From the IMG/VR virus record IMGVR_UViG_3300024180_000002, positions 62,001-126,000 of that record: a DNA stretch of 64,000 nt, one strand, 5' to 3'. The notes below the pieces were generated by a model. It ran no database searches, was not told the DNA's origin, and saw nothing but the letters and a program-made list of their open reading frames with translations. Positions 35,412-48,627 of this stretch are shown here, one piece after another (position 1 is the stretch's first letter; each line of letters begins with the position of its first letter). This DNA comes from a virus. Both the position numbers and the translations under genes were made by a program.

Positions 35412-36204
35412 TGTCTATTTCTTTTATTTTTTTTATTAGTTCTATTTGTGAATCTTTAAGGGGTGGATTAAATGCATTTAACTTCACCATAAGGTTACCA
35501 TAAGTATTCATACTATATATCGGGAATCCTTTACCACTTATTCTTAATATCTTATTATTCTGTGAATTTGGAGGAACATTTACCTTTATTTTATAAAAAG
35601 GCGTATTGATTTCTATTTCAGTTCCTAGAATCATATCATAAAAAGAAACATTTGCATCTACATAGATGTCATTTCCGTTTAATATAATCCTATCATCATA
35701 TTTTAAATTAATTATAATGATTAGATCTCCTTTGGGTGCAGATGAATTAGCAGGATGAGGTTGACCTTTTCCACTAATTTTTAACTTCATACCTTCATAA
35801 ACTCCTTTAGGTATATTAACGTTTAGTTTTTTAGAACCTATGTCTACTCTCTTTTGGGTTCCATGATAAGATTCTTCTAGGGTTATTGTCATTCTAACCG
35901 TAACGTCTCTTCCTTTTGAAGAGGAACCAAACGCATCATTGAACATATCACTGAAGGATCCTTCTCCGTTTTGAAACCAACTATGAAATGGATTGTCAGA
36001 AGACTTATATCCTAATTCAATATCATACTTTCTTTTTCTGTTCTCGTCAGATAAAACCTCGTATGCTGTAACTATTTCTTTAAAGGAAGACTCATCCCCT
36101 TCGACGGTATCGGGATGATATTGCTTTGCTAGTTTACGATAGGCCTTCTTAATCTCGGCTTGGCTTGCTGACTTGTCTATCTGCAGCAGTTCGTAGTAGT
36201 TCAT
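35404..36204 (-). CDS. DnaJ/CbpA-like co-chaperone
   Basis: A 266-residue J-protein. J domain at residues 1-65 with HPD at 30-32 and a KIRKAYRKLA-type helix II (IKKAYRKLAKQYHPD). A short Ser/Gly/Phe linker follows, then two beta-barrel substrate-binding domains with the CTD signature (NVNIPKGVYEGMKLKISGKG near 130-150 and NVPPNSQNNKILRISGKGFP). The Cys-rich zinc finger of true DnaJ is absent, so it is CbpA-type. It should stimulate host DnaK. T4-like phages rarely carry a J-protein with both CTDs, so this is notable. Overlaps the small gene upstream by 56 bases. Confidence 0.9.
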   Translation of the reverse strand: MNYYELLQIDKSASQAEIKKAYRKLAKQYHPDTVEGDESSFKEIVTAYEVLSDENRKRKYDIELGYKSSDNPFHSWFQNGEGSFSDMFNDAFGSSSKGRDVTVRMTITLEESYHGTQKRVDIGSKKLNVNIPKGVYEGMKLKISGKGQPHPANSSAPKGDLIIIINLKYDDRIILNGNDIYVDANVSFYDMILGTEIEINTPFYKIKVNVPPNSQNNKILRISGKGFPIYSMNTYGNLMVKLNAFNPPLKDSQIELIKKIKEIDNE

Positions 36205-36343
36205 TCTTTCTTTTCTTTACGGCTTCCTTAACGACTTTAATGCTCTTTCTTTTTTCAACCACATCTCTTTTCTGTTGGTTTTCCATAAGATCTGCAATTC
36301 TCGTAAGTTGCTCCGCAATGACTTTTAATAATTGTTCTTCCAT
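36149..36343 (-). CDS. Small basic coiled-coil protein
   Basis: A 64-residue protein starting MEEQLLKVIAEQLTRIADL, a heptad-like helix, then a strongly basic segment (KRKSIKVVKEAVKKRKNEL). I choose the ATG at 36343; an in-frame GTG at 36358 lies in a TATAAA-containing leader. It overlaps the DnaJ-like start by 56 bases, a longer overlap than usual here, which lowers confidence. Possible nucleic-acid-binding dimer; function unknown. Confidence 0.5.
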   Translation of the reverse strand: MEEQLLKVIAEQLTRIADLMENQQKRDVVEKRKSIKVVKEAVKKRKNELLRTAADRQVSKPSRD

Positions 36344-36361
36344 GATATATTTATACACATT

Positions 36362-36646
36362 TTATTTATTGTCTAGAATATTTTTAAGATGTGCACATTT
36401 TTCATATTCTTCAGATTCCTGAAACCAATCTAACATTTGCTGTAATGTTCTGATAATCGGTTCTATTTCTATGCCGTTGTCTTGCATTGATTTAAAGTCA
36501 ACTCCTTTTTCTAAGATCATATCCCAGTTATTTCTAACTAGTTTATCTTTCAGTTCGTGAAGGTTATTTTCCATATCTGCATTTTTTTGAATTTGAGCTA
36601 TTTCATCGTGCTCATCGTTGTTTTGGTCTTCGAAGTCTTCAAACAT
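36362..36646 (-). CDS. Small UVR-like hairpin protein
   Basis: A 94-residue acidic protein. The last 30 residues (MLDWFQESEEYEKCAHLKNI) match the hairpin seen in three other small proteins here, with the best fit to the UVR consensus (EYEKCAHLK compared with DYEKAAHFR in the ClpC-like protein of this phage). The N-terminal half is acidic and helical. It is the first gene after leader copy 3, hence probably early, and heads the unit with the DnaJ-like, bS21 and PhoH genes. Confidence 0.65.
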   Translation of the reverse strand: MFEDFEDQNNDEHDEIAQIQKNADMENNLHELKDKLVRNNWDMILEKGVDFKSMQDNGIEIEPIIRTLQQMLDWFQESEEYEKCAHLKNILDNK

Positions 36647-36661
36647 ATTTCTTTATTTTTA

Positions 36662-36731
36662 ATTACTATACTAATATAAGCAAAATTTCTGAGATAAAAA
36701 AACTTTTAACTGTTTATTTTCAAAAAAGTTT
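36662..36731 (-). promoter_or_regulatory. Triplicated leader/promoter element, copy 3
   Basis: Third copy of the 60-70 base element, nearly identical to copy 2. It ends 15 bases before the ATG of the UVR-like gene. Conservation at base level in non-coding DNA shows selection or recent duplication. Confidence 0.65.
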
Positions 36732-36734
36732 AAA

Positions 36735-37478
36735 TTAAAATGGAGCTTCAACCTTAGATACTAGTTCCATATCTGACATCTTTAACATCACGTTCATAGT
36801 TCCAATAACATCATCTTCACAATAGTCTTTAATTTCTTCTAATCTTCCAGCGTAATACGCTTCTGATACTTCACCACCATACATGTTTTGTTTAGGAGAA
36901 GGTATCTGTAAAAGATCACAGATCATAGAAAGAGATGCACCATTCCATCCGCCAAATTTCCATATTTCATTAGTGTCTAATAGACAATTCTCCCATGGCT
37001 TAAGTTTTTGTAAGTGTAATTGTTGTGGAATTTCTACACCTTGAATAATGGATCTTTTAATTAAGTAAGGCATATCAAAGCCTTTAATGTTATGACCTAC
37101 TATTTGAATTTTAGGATTTGCCTTAAAGATTAATGCCATCGTATCCATAAATTCCTTTAGAGTATTCTTTTCATCATCTCCATAAAAAGACTTTATCTTA
37201 GGGGTAGGTGTAATGCCATCTGGGAAGGTGACTTGTCCGATTGTAATAACTACTGCTCTTCCGAATTCAGGATAAAGGGCAGCATCCTTGATATACATAT
37301 CAGCATCTGAAACTCCTTCATACTCTGATTTACTTTGTCTACCATACTTTGCTTTCTTTTCCCAGTGTGAGTATGCATTTTCTCCAATAATCTCTGCAAA
37401 GCTATCTAAGTCCTTTGCAGCAGTTGACGTTTCAATGTCAATAAATAACATGTTTTTTAAATCTGAAATACTATACAT
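36735..37478 (-). CDS. DEDDy 3'-5' exonuclease (PolB-exonuclease-like)
   Basis: A 247-residue RNase-H-fold exonuclease. Exo I is LFIDIET (Asp14, Glu16), Exo II is VGHNIKGFDMPYL near residue 152, and Exo III is DYCEDDV near 218 with the Tyr of the DEDDy class. The domain is that of family-B polymerase proofreading domains found as stand-alone proteins. No polymerase domain is attached. Likely role: 3'-end processing or proofreading in trans. Overlaps the SH3-like gene upstream by 8 bases. Confidence 0.87.
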   Translation of the reverse strand: MYSISDLKNMLFIDIETSTAAKDLDSFAEIIGENAYSHWEKKAKYGRQSKSEYEGVSDADMYIKDAALYPEFGRAVVITIGQVTFPDGITPTPKIKSFYGDDEKNTLKEFMDTMALIFKANPKIQIVGHNIKGFDMPYLIKRSIIQGVEIPQQLHLQKLKPWENCLLDTNEIWKFGGWNGASLSMICDLLQIPSPKQNMYGGEVSEAYYAGRLEEIKDYCEDDVIGTMNVMLKMSDMELVSKVEAPF

Positions 37479-37719
37479 CTTTTTCTTGTTTTGGGTGAGT
37501 TTTTCTAATATTATAAATAGAGACTGGATATCTCATTTGTCTTCCATAATTTCCATTAACAAATGTAAACCATCGATGGCCGTATGTTTCTGTTAATTTG
37601 TCAGAGGTACCTTCTAACTTTCCTACTTCCCATGATCCTGCGAAATAGAAATAGTACGTTTCGCCAATAATTGGCTTCTTAACGTGAATAATCTCTAGCT
37701 TCTTTTTCTTCTTTGCCAT
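37471..37719 (-). CDS. Small basic protein, SH3/beta-barrel-like
   Basis: An 82-residue protein starting MAKKKKKLEIIHVKK. The body (GETYYFYFAGSWEVGKLEG, then FVNGNYGRQMRYPVSIYNI) looks like a small SH3-like barrel. I choose the ATG at 37719 because an in-frame TTG at 37734 overlaps a GTATAAT box that probably is the promoter. Nucleic-acid binding is plausible from charge; function unknown. Confidence 0.6.
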   Translation of the reverse strand: MAKKKKKLEIIHVKKPIIGETYYFYFAGSWEVGKLEGTSDKLTETYGHRWFTFVNGNYGRQMRYPVSIYNIRKTHPKQEKDV

Positions 37720-37748
37720 ATAGATTATACTCAAATATGTGTAATTGT

Positions 37749-38216
37749 TTATATTTTCTTCTTTAATCTCATTAAGTATACTACTCTAGAGAAATGATAA
37801 AAGGAAAGAATAGGTATCTGTAACACTTCAAACAAGAATAAATTCTGTTCAGTGTTTATAAAGAGTGTTGGATATAATATTGCAGATATTATTCCAAAGA
37901 TTTTAAATCTTTTATCAAAGAGCATGATCCATGTCGATGACATAAAAAATAGAATAGCAGATATATTATGTATTGTAGGGTAATTTGCAACGCTAAAGCT
38001 TGCTATGATTATTAATAAGAATGCCGGTATTTTCCATTCAATAGAACGATGAAGCCATAATCCTAATGAAACTCCTATTGTTAATAAAGGGAATAAGATT
38101 GGTTTTAATTGATGATAATCACTATAACTATCCTCTATGCCTAGGATTAATGGCAGACACACTGTATATAATATTGCGTAAATACACAGTGCAAATCGTA
38201 ACCATAATCTATTCAT
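37749..38216 (-). CDS. Integral membrane protein
   Basis: A 155-residue hydrophobic protein with about five membrane segments (approximate residues 5-26, 38-56, 65-80, 84-101 and 107-130) and a basic C-terminus (RLKKKI). No family recognised. It may alter the host envelope. The leader contains GTATAGTTAAGTATAG, two TATAAT-like boxes in tandem. Confidence 0.6.
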   Translation of the reverse strand: MNRLWLRFALCIYAILYTVCLPLILGIEDSYSDYHQLKPILFPLLTIGVSLGLWLHRSIEWKIPAFLLIIIASFSVANYPTIHNISAILFFMSSTWIMLFDKRFKIFGIISAILYPTLFINTEQNLFLFEVLQIPILSFYHFSRVVYLMRLKKKI

Positions 38217-38272
38217 ACTTGGAAGTTTATTAACTATACTTAACTATACACTTCCATTTGGAATTGTTTCAA

Positions 38273-38497
38273 TTAAAAGTGTCCGTGTTCTTTAACACGT
38301 CTTATCATAAGATATGTGTTATATGATACGTTAATTTCTGCATATCCTCCTGTAATTGTAGAAGGACAAGATTCTCTAGAAATCCAATAGCTAGGTGGTT
38401 CTTTAATTCTTTCTGTTATAAAGTCAAACAGTTTGTCAATGTCCATGTGATGAACCCATAAGTTCACATGCATACAAGTCATATCCGGATATGCCAT
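38273..38497 (-). CDS. Small hypothetical protein
   Basis: A 74-residue protein with His/Met/Cys residues near the N-terminus (MTCMHVNLWVHHMD) that could bind a metal, followed by a helix and strands. It starts 3 bases after the stop of the ATP-grasp gene. Unknown function. Confidence 0.5.
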   Translation of the reverse strand: MAYPDMTCMHVNLWVHHMDIDKLFDFITERIKEPPSYWISRESCPSTITGGYAEINVSYNTYLMIRRVKEHGHF

Positions 38498-38500
38498 AAT

Positions 38501-39454
38501 TTATTCTTTTATTTCGAATCGTTCGCTGTCAAGTTCTATAGTTTTTTTATCTAAATCATTAGATAATTTTGTTAGGGCCTTGTCAGTATCTTTGTTTACT
38601 TCTCTTCCGTAAAAGTCTTTAAATATTTTACGGTATATTTGCACAGTAGAATCATAAGGAACTCCAGGTTGAGAATTACTTTCTATAATATACAATTTTC
38701 CTTCTTGATCTTCCATTATATCAAAACATATATATGGTAAATCTTTAAACTTATCACAGAATTTTTCTATTAGTGTTTTAAATTTTTCAGGAAGAGTTGT
38801 AATATCTCTTTTGATATATTTAAAATTCATTTCTTCTTTTCCGTCACCATCACCTGATTTTGCTTTATCATTTAATGGTTCTCTTTCCATCCAAAAGAAA
38901 GCATCTCCTTTAAAGTTAATTATTCTATGCTCTGATTTCTTATCTACGAATTCGGAATATACGTCAAATTTAGAATGATCAGCTTTATCCCAATCTTCCT
39001 GAGATTTAAAAACCTGAATTCCAATACCTGAATGTCCTTCAGCTGGCTTTGCAATTAATGGAAAACCAATTTCTAAAGCTTCTTTCTCGTCATGGCATGT
39101 TTGTGGAATGTTTTCATCTCCATCGACTATTTTATGAAACTCTGCCTTAGATCCAGATTGCTTAATGAATTCTGGTCTATTATATACATTTTCTTTTTTA
39201 ACTAATCCTTCCTTTAAAAGGGTTTCAACTACTCCTGAATTATAGGTTAATATAGGATAGTCTGGATTAATATCTATGTCTTTATAATTGTCTTTATTGA
39301 TTTGTATAAAGAAATTATCTGACGCAAATCCTTTATAAGACCACCACCTGTGACCTGAGTCGGGATCAATTGCTAGATAAACTTTAAAAAGATCATTAGT
39401 ATCTTCGTTTAGGCTTTCGTTAATAAATTGGTTGAATGATTGTATTTGCTTCAT
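38501..39454 (-). CDS. ATP-grasp ligase with capsid-targeting-like N-terminus
   Basis: A 317-residue ATP-grasp enzyme (RimK/D-Ala-D-Ala-ligase-like). The nucleotide-binding strand-loop is PLIAKPAEGHSGIGIQVF (about residues 135-152); the magnesium-binding strands are FDIMEDQEGKLYIIESNSQP near 262-281, where D and E-x-N are conserved. Such enzymes join a carboxylate to an amine via acyl phosphate, for example adding Glu or other residues to peptides. Unusually, the N-terminus is MKQIQSFNQFINES, the same motif as the putative internal virion proteins, with INE-S fitting the prohead-protease consensus. It may therefore be packaged into the capsid. Confidence 0.82.
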   Translation of the reverse strand: MKQIQSFNQFINESLNEDTNDLFKVYLAIDPDSGHRWWSYKGFASDNFFIQINKDNYKDIDINPDYPILTYNSGVVETLLKEGLVKKENVYNRPEFIKQSGSKAEFHKIVDGDENIPQTCHDEKEALEIGFPLIAKPAEGHSGIGIQVFKSQEDWDKADHSKFDVYSEFVDKKSEHRIINFKGDAFFWMEREPLNDKAKSGDGDGKEEMNFKYIKRDITTLPEKFKTLIEKFCDKFKDLPYICFDIMEDQEGKLYIIESNSQPGVPYDSTVQIYRKIFKDFYGREVNKDTDKALTKLSNDLDKKTIELDSERFEIKE

Positions 39455-39461
39455 ATTCTAT

Positions 39462-40079
39462 TTATCCACTCATCTTACAGAAACTTACAGTAATATACCT
39501 TGTTCCTGAAAAAATAGGCTTTGCACCGTGTCTATGTGTAATTGCACCTGGGTGTAAAGCTGCCATTCCAACTCTAGGAGGACTAATATTTGCCTTATAT
39601 AATGGGAAATAAGTTCCACCTCCTGTAAAATCTTCATTCATTCTAACAACAGTTGTTAAATGGCTATTATCATGGTGAAGAGAAAGGTGCGCTTGTGTTT
39701 CTGTAGTATACTTTACAATAAATGTTTCATCTGACATAGAATTCCACTGCTTTCCTTCTAAAGTCCAGAACCATATTCCTAATGGCCTAACAAATTCGTT
39801 AAGAACCTTTGAGTAAATTTCATTCATCCATACTTTGTCAATGAGCATGTCGGTTGTTGGATAAAATTCATGTCTATCTACTGTCCATTCTCCTTCAGTT
39901 TCACATAGTTCAATTAGATCTTTACAAAACTGTTCTTTAAATAAAGGAAATACTAAAACACTCGGAGCCGCTTCGTCAACTATGAGTTCATATTCTCCTT
40001 TTCTTAAAAGGGGATCGATGTATTTGTCACACCATGCATCCCAATCGCTTGCATCTAAAATTTCTACGTATTTTCCCAT
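39462..40079 (-). CDS. 2OG-Fe(II) oxygenase, lysyl-hydroxylase (PLOD)-like
   Basis: A 205-residue non-haem iron oxygenase. Iron ligands fit H135-x-D137 in SLHHDNSH and His182 in HPGAITHRHG; Arg194 in GTRY would bind 2-oxoglutarate. The overall run HHDxS...DFTGGGTYF...PRVGMAALHPG...GTRYITVSF follows, as far as I remember the family, the catalytic domain of animal procollagen-lysine hydroxylases, more closely than prolyl-4-hydroxylases. It hydroxylates a lysine side chain if so. It abuts the double glycosyltransferase by one base and lies 3 kb from the collagen-like fiber gene. Substrate is inferred: Y-position lysines of that fiber. Confidence 0.85.
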   Translation of the reverse strand: MGKYVEILDASDWDAWCDKYIDPLLRKGEYELIVDEAAPSVLVFPLFKEQFCKDLIELCETEGEWTVDRHEFYPTTDMLIDKVWMNEIYSKVLNEFVRPLGIWFWTLEGKQWNSMSDETFIVKYTTETQAHLSLHHDNSHLTTVVRMNEDFTGGGTYFPLYKANISPPRVGMAALHPGAITHRHGAKPIFSGTRYITVSFCKMSG

Positions 40080-41953
40080 TATTTTACTTTTTCTAATTTA
40101 GTTACTTTTTTTTCAACTCCTGATTTTTCAGCGTATGTTTCGTTAGCAACTCCTTCTTCTTCTCCATATCTTGACTCTGCTGAGATAGGATAGTCAGGGC
40201 TTTCATTATATGCCCAATCTTCTATTCCTAATTCAATAAATCTAGCGTTGATTTGTTCATTATAATATTGTGCTATTGTTCTAACTCTTCTTTGAATGTC
40301 TGCTCTTGATAAATCATGAGTGTTTCTTCCACCTTGATTATTATAGAGAAATTGAATATAGCTTAGTTTAGGTATTTTACATATCTTAGAATATAGGAAG
40401 CTTCTGATCACTAATTCAAAATCATCTGCAATTGTTAGACTTCTGTTATGTCCTCCTATTTCAAAATAAGTAGATCTTCTCCATGCTCTAACGTGATTTG
40501 GAACTCCTACAATATGTCTGATTGTTTTTGGATTAATATTCTGTTGATTAGCAGGTGACAACATTCTACCTTCATACTCTTCTTCTCTATAAGAACCATA
40601 TCCTAATGCAAACCCTTCTCCATATCTTTGATTTTCCCACTCTTCATTTACCTCGGCAGTATCTCCATAAAACATACCACAATCAGGATGTGCCTGTGCA
40701 GCATTATGTAAATCTTCTGCACATGTTTTAACCAATAAGTCATCATGGTCTAATTCTGCTAGAATATATCCTTTAGCAAGAGAACAACATCTGTATTTAG
40801 ATTCTCCAATACATCCTCCTGATTTTTCTCTAAAATCATACACCTTTACTCTTGGATCTACTAACGCAATTTCTTCTGCTATCTTTAAAGTTTTACCTCC
40901 ATCGGTGGAATCATTTACTAAAACCCATTCCCAGTTATTATACGTCTGATCTCTTACGGATCTATATGTGTTCCATAACTTTTCACCAGTATTATATATA
41001 GGCGTAAAGAATGAAATCATCTGATCATCTTCTAGGTTAGAAGGAGATAGAATAGAATTCATTGCTACGGAATATGCAGTGTTTCCTATATTTTCCGTGT
41101 TCTCAGAATTAAACCACCTTTTTCTAAATTGGAGAGGAAGAGAAGCTAGGTTAGGAAACTCTTTCCATGATTCTCCATTTGTAATAATTGCATCAGGATT
41201 AAACGACGTAACTGCGTTAATTACTTCACTATCGTCTTCTAAGTATTTAACGTCTAATTCATCTGCTTCATACGATAAATATTTTATAGACTTTAATTCT
41301 GGCTTAGTTTTTCCTATATAAATTATTTTAGGTATTTTTGCACTTGGTACTTTTTCTAAATAATTGTAGTGGCATAAAACCTTGTCAATCCATACGAATG
41401 AATCACCATGTGTTTTTAATACTTCTTCTATAAAGAAACCGTCTGCTGCATAATTTGCACTAAACGAATGAGTATCAAATATGCTTCTATTAATAACCAT
41501 CTGTGCAATGTCAATTTTCTGAAATGCAGTATTTTCACGACTAGCTACTCTAATTTCTTGTCCGGTAAAATCTCTACCTGCAACTAATTGAGAAACGATA
41601 TGAACCTGTGCAATTGGAAGATTCTTTATACTCGCTTTAATAGTTTTGTAAAAGTCTTCGTGTATAATGTTATCATCATCTAGTAAATAGATCCAACCTG
41701 ATTTGATTGTTCTAATAATATCAGAAACTTCAGGATATAATAATCCTCCTCTTTGTCCTTTTACAAAATGTAATTTGACATTGACAGTATCTGTTAAGTT
41801 CGAGAGAACCTCTGCATCAATATCCTTTAATGCTCCTGTATCAAATACAATGTGCCAATTTACTGTTACTCCCTTAGGCGCATTTAATACTCCTTCTTTA
41901 ATTGTTAAAAGGTTACTTGTTCTGGTACACCTTGTAATAATATTAATCTTCAT
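40079..41953 (-). CDS. Two-domain family-2 glycosyltransferase
   Basis: A 624-residue protein with two GT-A modules. The first (about 1-200) has INIITRCTRTSNL and the DDDN motif in YLLDDDNIIHEDF. After a linker, the second (about 315-560) has ISFFTPIYNTGEKLW, then LAELDHDDLLVKT as DxD motif. The N-terminal module is more divergent. It is encoded directly upstream of the PLOD-like oxygenase with a one-base overlap and downstream of a DUF6445-like oxygenase, a hydroxylation-glycosylation cassette. The acceptor is probably a virion protein. The C-terminal 40 residues are charged. Confidence 0.85.
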   Translation of the reverse strand: MKINIITRCTRTSNLLTIKEGVLNAPKGVTVNWHIVFDTGALKDIDAEVLSNLTDTVNVKLHFVKGQRGGLLYPEVSDIIRTIKSGWIYLLDDDNIIHEDFYKTIKASIKNLPIAQVHIVSQLVAGRDFTGQEIRVASRENTAFQKIDIAQMVINRSIFDTHSFSANYAADGFFIEEVLKTHGDSFVWIDKVLCHYNYLEKVPSAKIPKIIYIGKTKPELKSIKYLSYEADELDVKYLEDDSEVINAVTSFNPDAIITNGESWKEFPNLASLPLQFRKRWFNSENTENIGNTAYSVAMNSILSPSNLEDDQMISFFTPIYNTGEKLWNTYRSVRDQTYNNWEWVLVNDSTDGGKTLKIAEEIALVDPRVKVYDFREKSGGCIGESKYRCCSLAKGYILAELDHDDLLVKTCAEDLHNAAQAHPDCGMFYGDTAEVNEEWENQRYGEGFALGYGSYREEEYEGRMLSPANQQNINPKTIRHIVGVPNHVRAWRRSTYFEIGGHNRSLTIADDFELVIRSFLYSKICKIPKLSYIQFLYNNQGGRNTHDLSRADIQRRVRTIAQYYNEQINARFIELGIEDWAYNESPDYPISAESRYGEEEGVANETYAEKSGVEKKVTKLEKVK

Positions 41954-41967
41954 ATTTATATTTGTTT

Positions 41968-42900
41968 TTATACGTCAAAAAAGAACATGTGAAAAAATCT
42001 AGCATTGTCAATTGCATCTCCAAAATACTGAGTCGCAGCGTGGATATTTTTAGCATTAAACAAGACTAATCTATTATACACATTTCCTACTTCATCTATT
42101 TTTTCAAAATTAGATCCATCGTAAAAATTCATTTCATTACTATTACCCTTGAATGCATCTATGTATGCTTGGGTTTTTCTTTTATCGTCATCGAATGTAT
42201 AATCACCCGTGACTTTACTTCTATAGAACGCAGTTCCAGATGTAGGTGGAGCGTCAGGTGTTAAATATACCATTGCTGCATAAGTTTGATTATCCACGTG
42301 ATAAACAATCTGTTGATCTGCTGTACAAAATTGAAATATTCCGTTAGCATACCTGTCGTGATTCCAATTGAATATTGGTTTTCCTATAATTTCTTCTAGT
42401 TTTTCTTTAGTTCCATCTAAGATAAATCTTTCATTTGCTCTTTGGCCCTTGTGATAATCGGAAGGTGTAAATTCTAAATGGTTCATTGCCCATTCTCTTA
42501 CAAGGTCAGGATCATTATAAAAATTATCTACTACTATAACATCCTTTGATGTATTTGCAAATCCTGAATGATACGATAACCAGTGTCCGATTGGACCTAT
42601 TGCAGTTTCTCCAATACTAGTATGGATGACTAGTGTTTTTAGTTTTTTATCAAAAGGAACCTCAATAGTAAATGACATATTCTGATTAGTAAGCTGATTT
42701 GAATATACTTCCATTACGTCTTGCCTATCACCTAAAAATTGAACTTTAAGAGGTTCATTTGACATTGAAAAGCCTAAAGCTTCTCCGCCTATTAATCCAA
42801 CCCATCCATTAAGAGTATATGTGTCTGTATTCTTAGTTACGCTTTCCACATAGAATTTTACATTCTTGTTAAACGTATCATGTTTGATTTTATTATCCAT
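41968..42900 (-). CDS. DUF6445-like 2OG-Fe(II) oxygenase
   Basis: A 310-residue protein. The N-terminal 90 residues are a beta domain (SNEPLKVQFLGDRQD), the rest a double-stranded beta-helix oxygenase: IVVDNFYNDPDLVREWA near 112-128, then YHVDNQTYAAMVYL with H-x-D iron ligands near residue 206, and a distal His in NIHAATQYFG near 285 with Arg shortly after. The family is known from phages and giant viruses; substrates are unknown. It has a promoter box and follows the terminator of the collagen-like gene, opening the modification operon. Confidence 0.72.
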   Translation of the reverse strand: MDNKIKHDTFNKNVKFYVESVTKNTDTYTLNGWVGLIGGEALGFSMSNEPLKVQFLGDRQDVMEVYSNQLTNQNMSFTIEVPFDKKLKTLVIHTSIGETAIGPIGHWLSYHSGFANTSKDVIVVDNFYNDPDLVREWAMNHLEFTPSDYHKGQRANERFILDGTKEKLEEIIGKPIFNWNHDRYANGIFQFCTADQQIVYHVDNQTYAAMVYLTPDAPPTSGTAFYRSKVTGDYTFDDDKRKTQAYIDAFKGNSNEMNFYDGSNFEKIDEVGNVYNRLVLFNAKNIHAATQYFGDAIDNARFFHMFFFDV

Positions 42901-42981
42901 CGATTGTGTTCTATAATATTAGTTATACTTAGATATTTTAAATTGTTTACTAAGTGTAATAAGATAATAAGTTATTACAAT

Positions 42982-42989
42982 CTATATAT
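42982..42989 (-). promoter_or_regulatory. GATATATA element of the modification operon
   Basis: An exact GATATATA in the coding direction between the collagen-gene terminator and the DUF6445-like gene, 81 bases before its ATG. A GTAATA/TATTAC inverted repeat (42956-42977) begins four bases downstream, at about the expected transcript start. Confidence 0.5.
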
Positions 42990-42992
42990 CAC

Positions 42993-43023
42993 ATAAAAAA
43001 AGGGTCCTCTTTCGAGGACCCTT
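42993..43023 (-). terminator. Strong Rho-independent terminator after collagen-like fiber gene
   Basis: In the coding direction GGGTCCTC, a GAAA loop, GAGGACCC, then seven T residues. A perfect 8-bp GC-rich stem, 26 bases after the fiber stop. Among the strongest terminators of the window, consistent with a highly expressed fiber gene. Confidence 0.92.
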
Positions 43024-43048
43024 TCTAAAATTATCTTGATGATTTAAA

Positions 43049-48607
<5,559 letters not shown>

Positions 48608-48627
48608 GTTTTAATAATTTATTTTTT

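Noticed and set aside
40079-41953. T4-type DNA glucosyltransferase
   Set aside because: The protein has GT2 DxD modules; no resemblance to alpha- or beta-glucosyltransferase of T4 was seen, and its neighbours point to protein modification.
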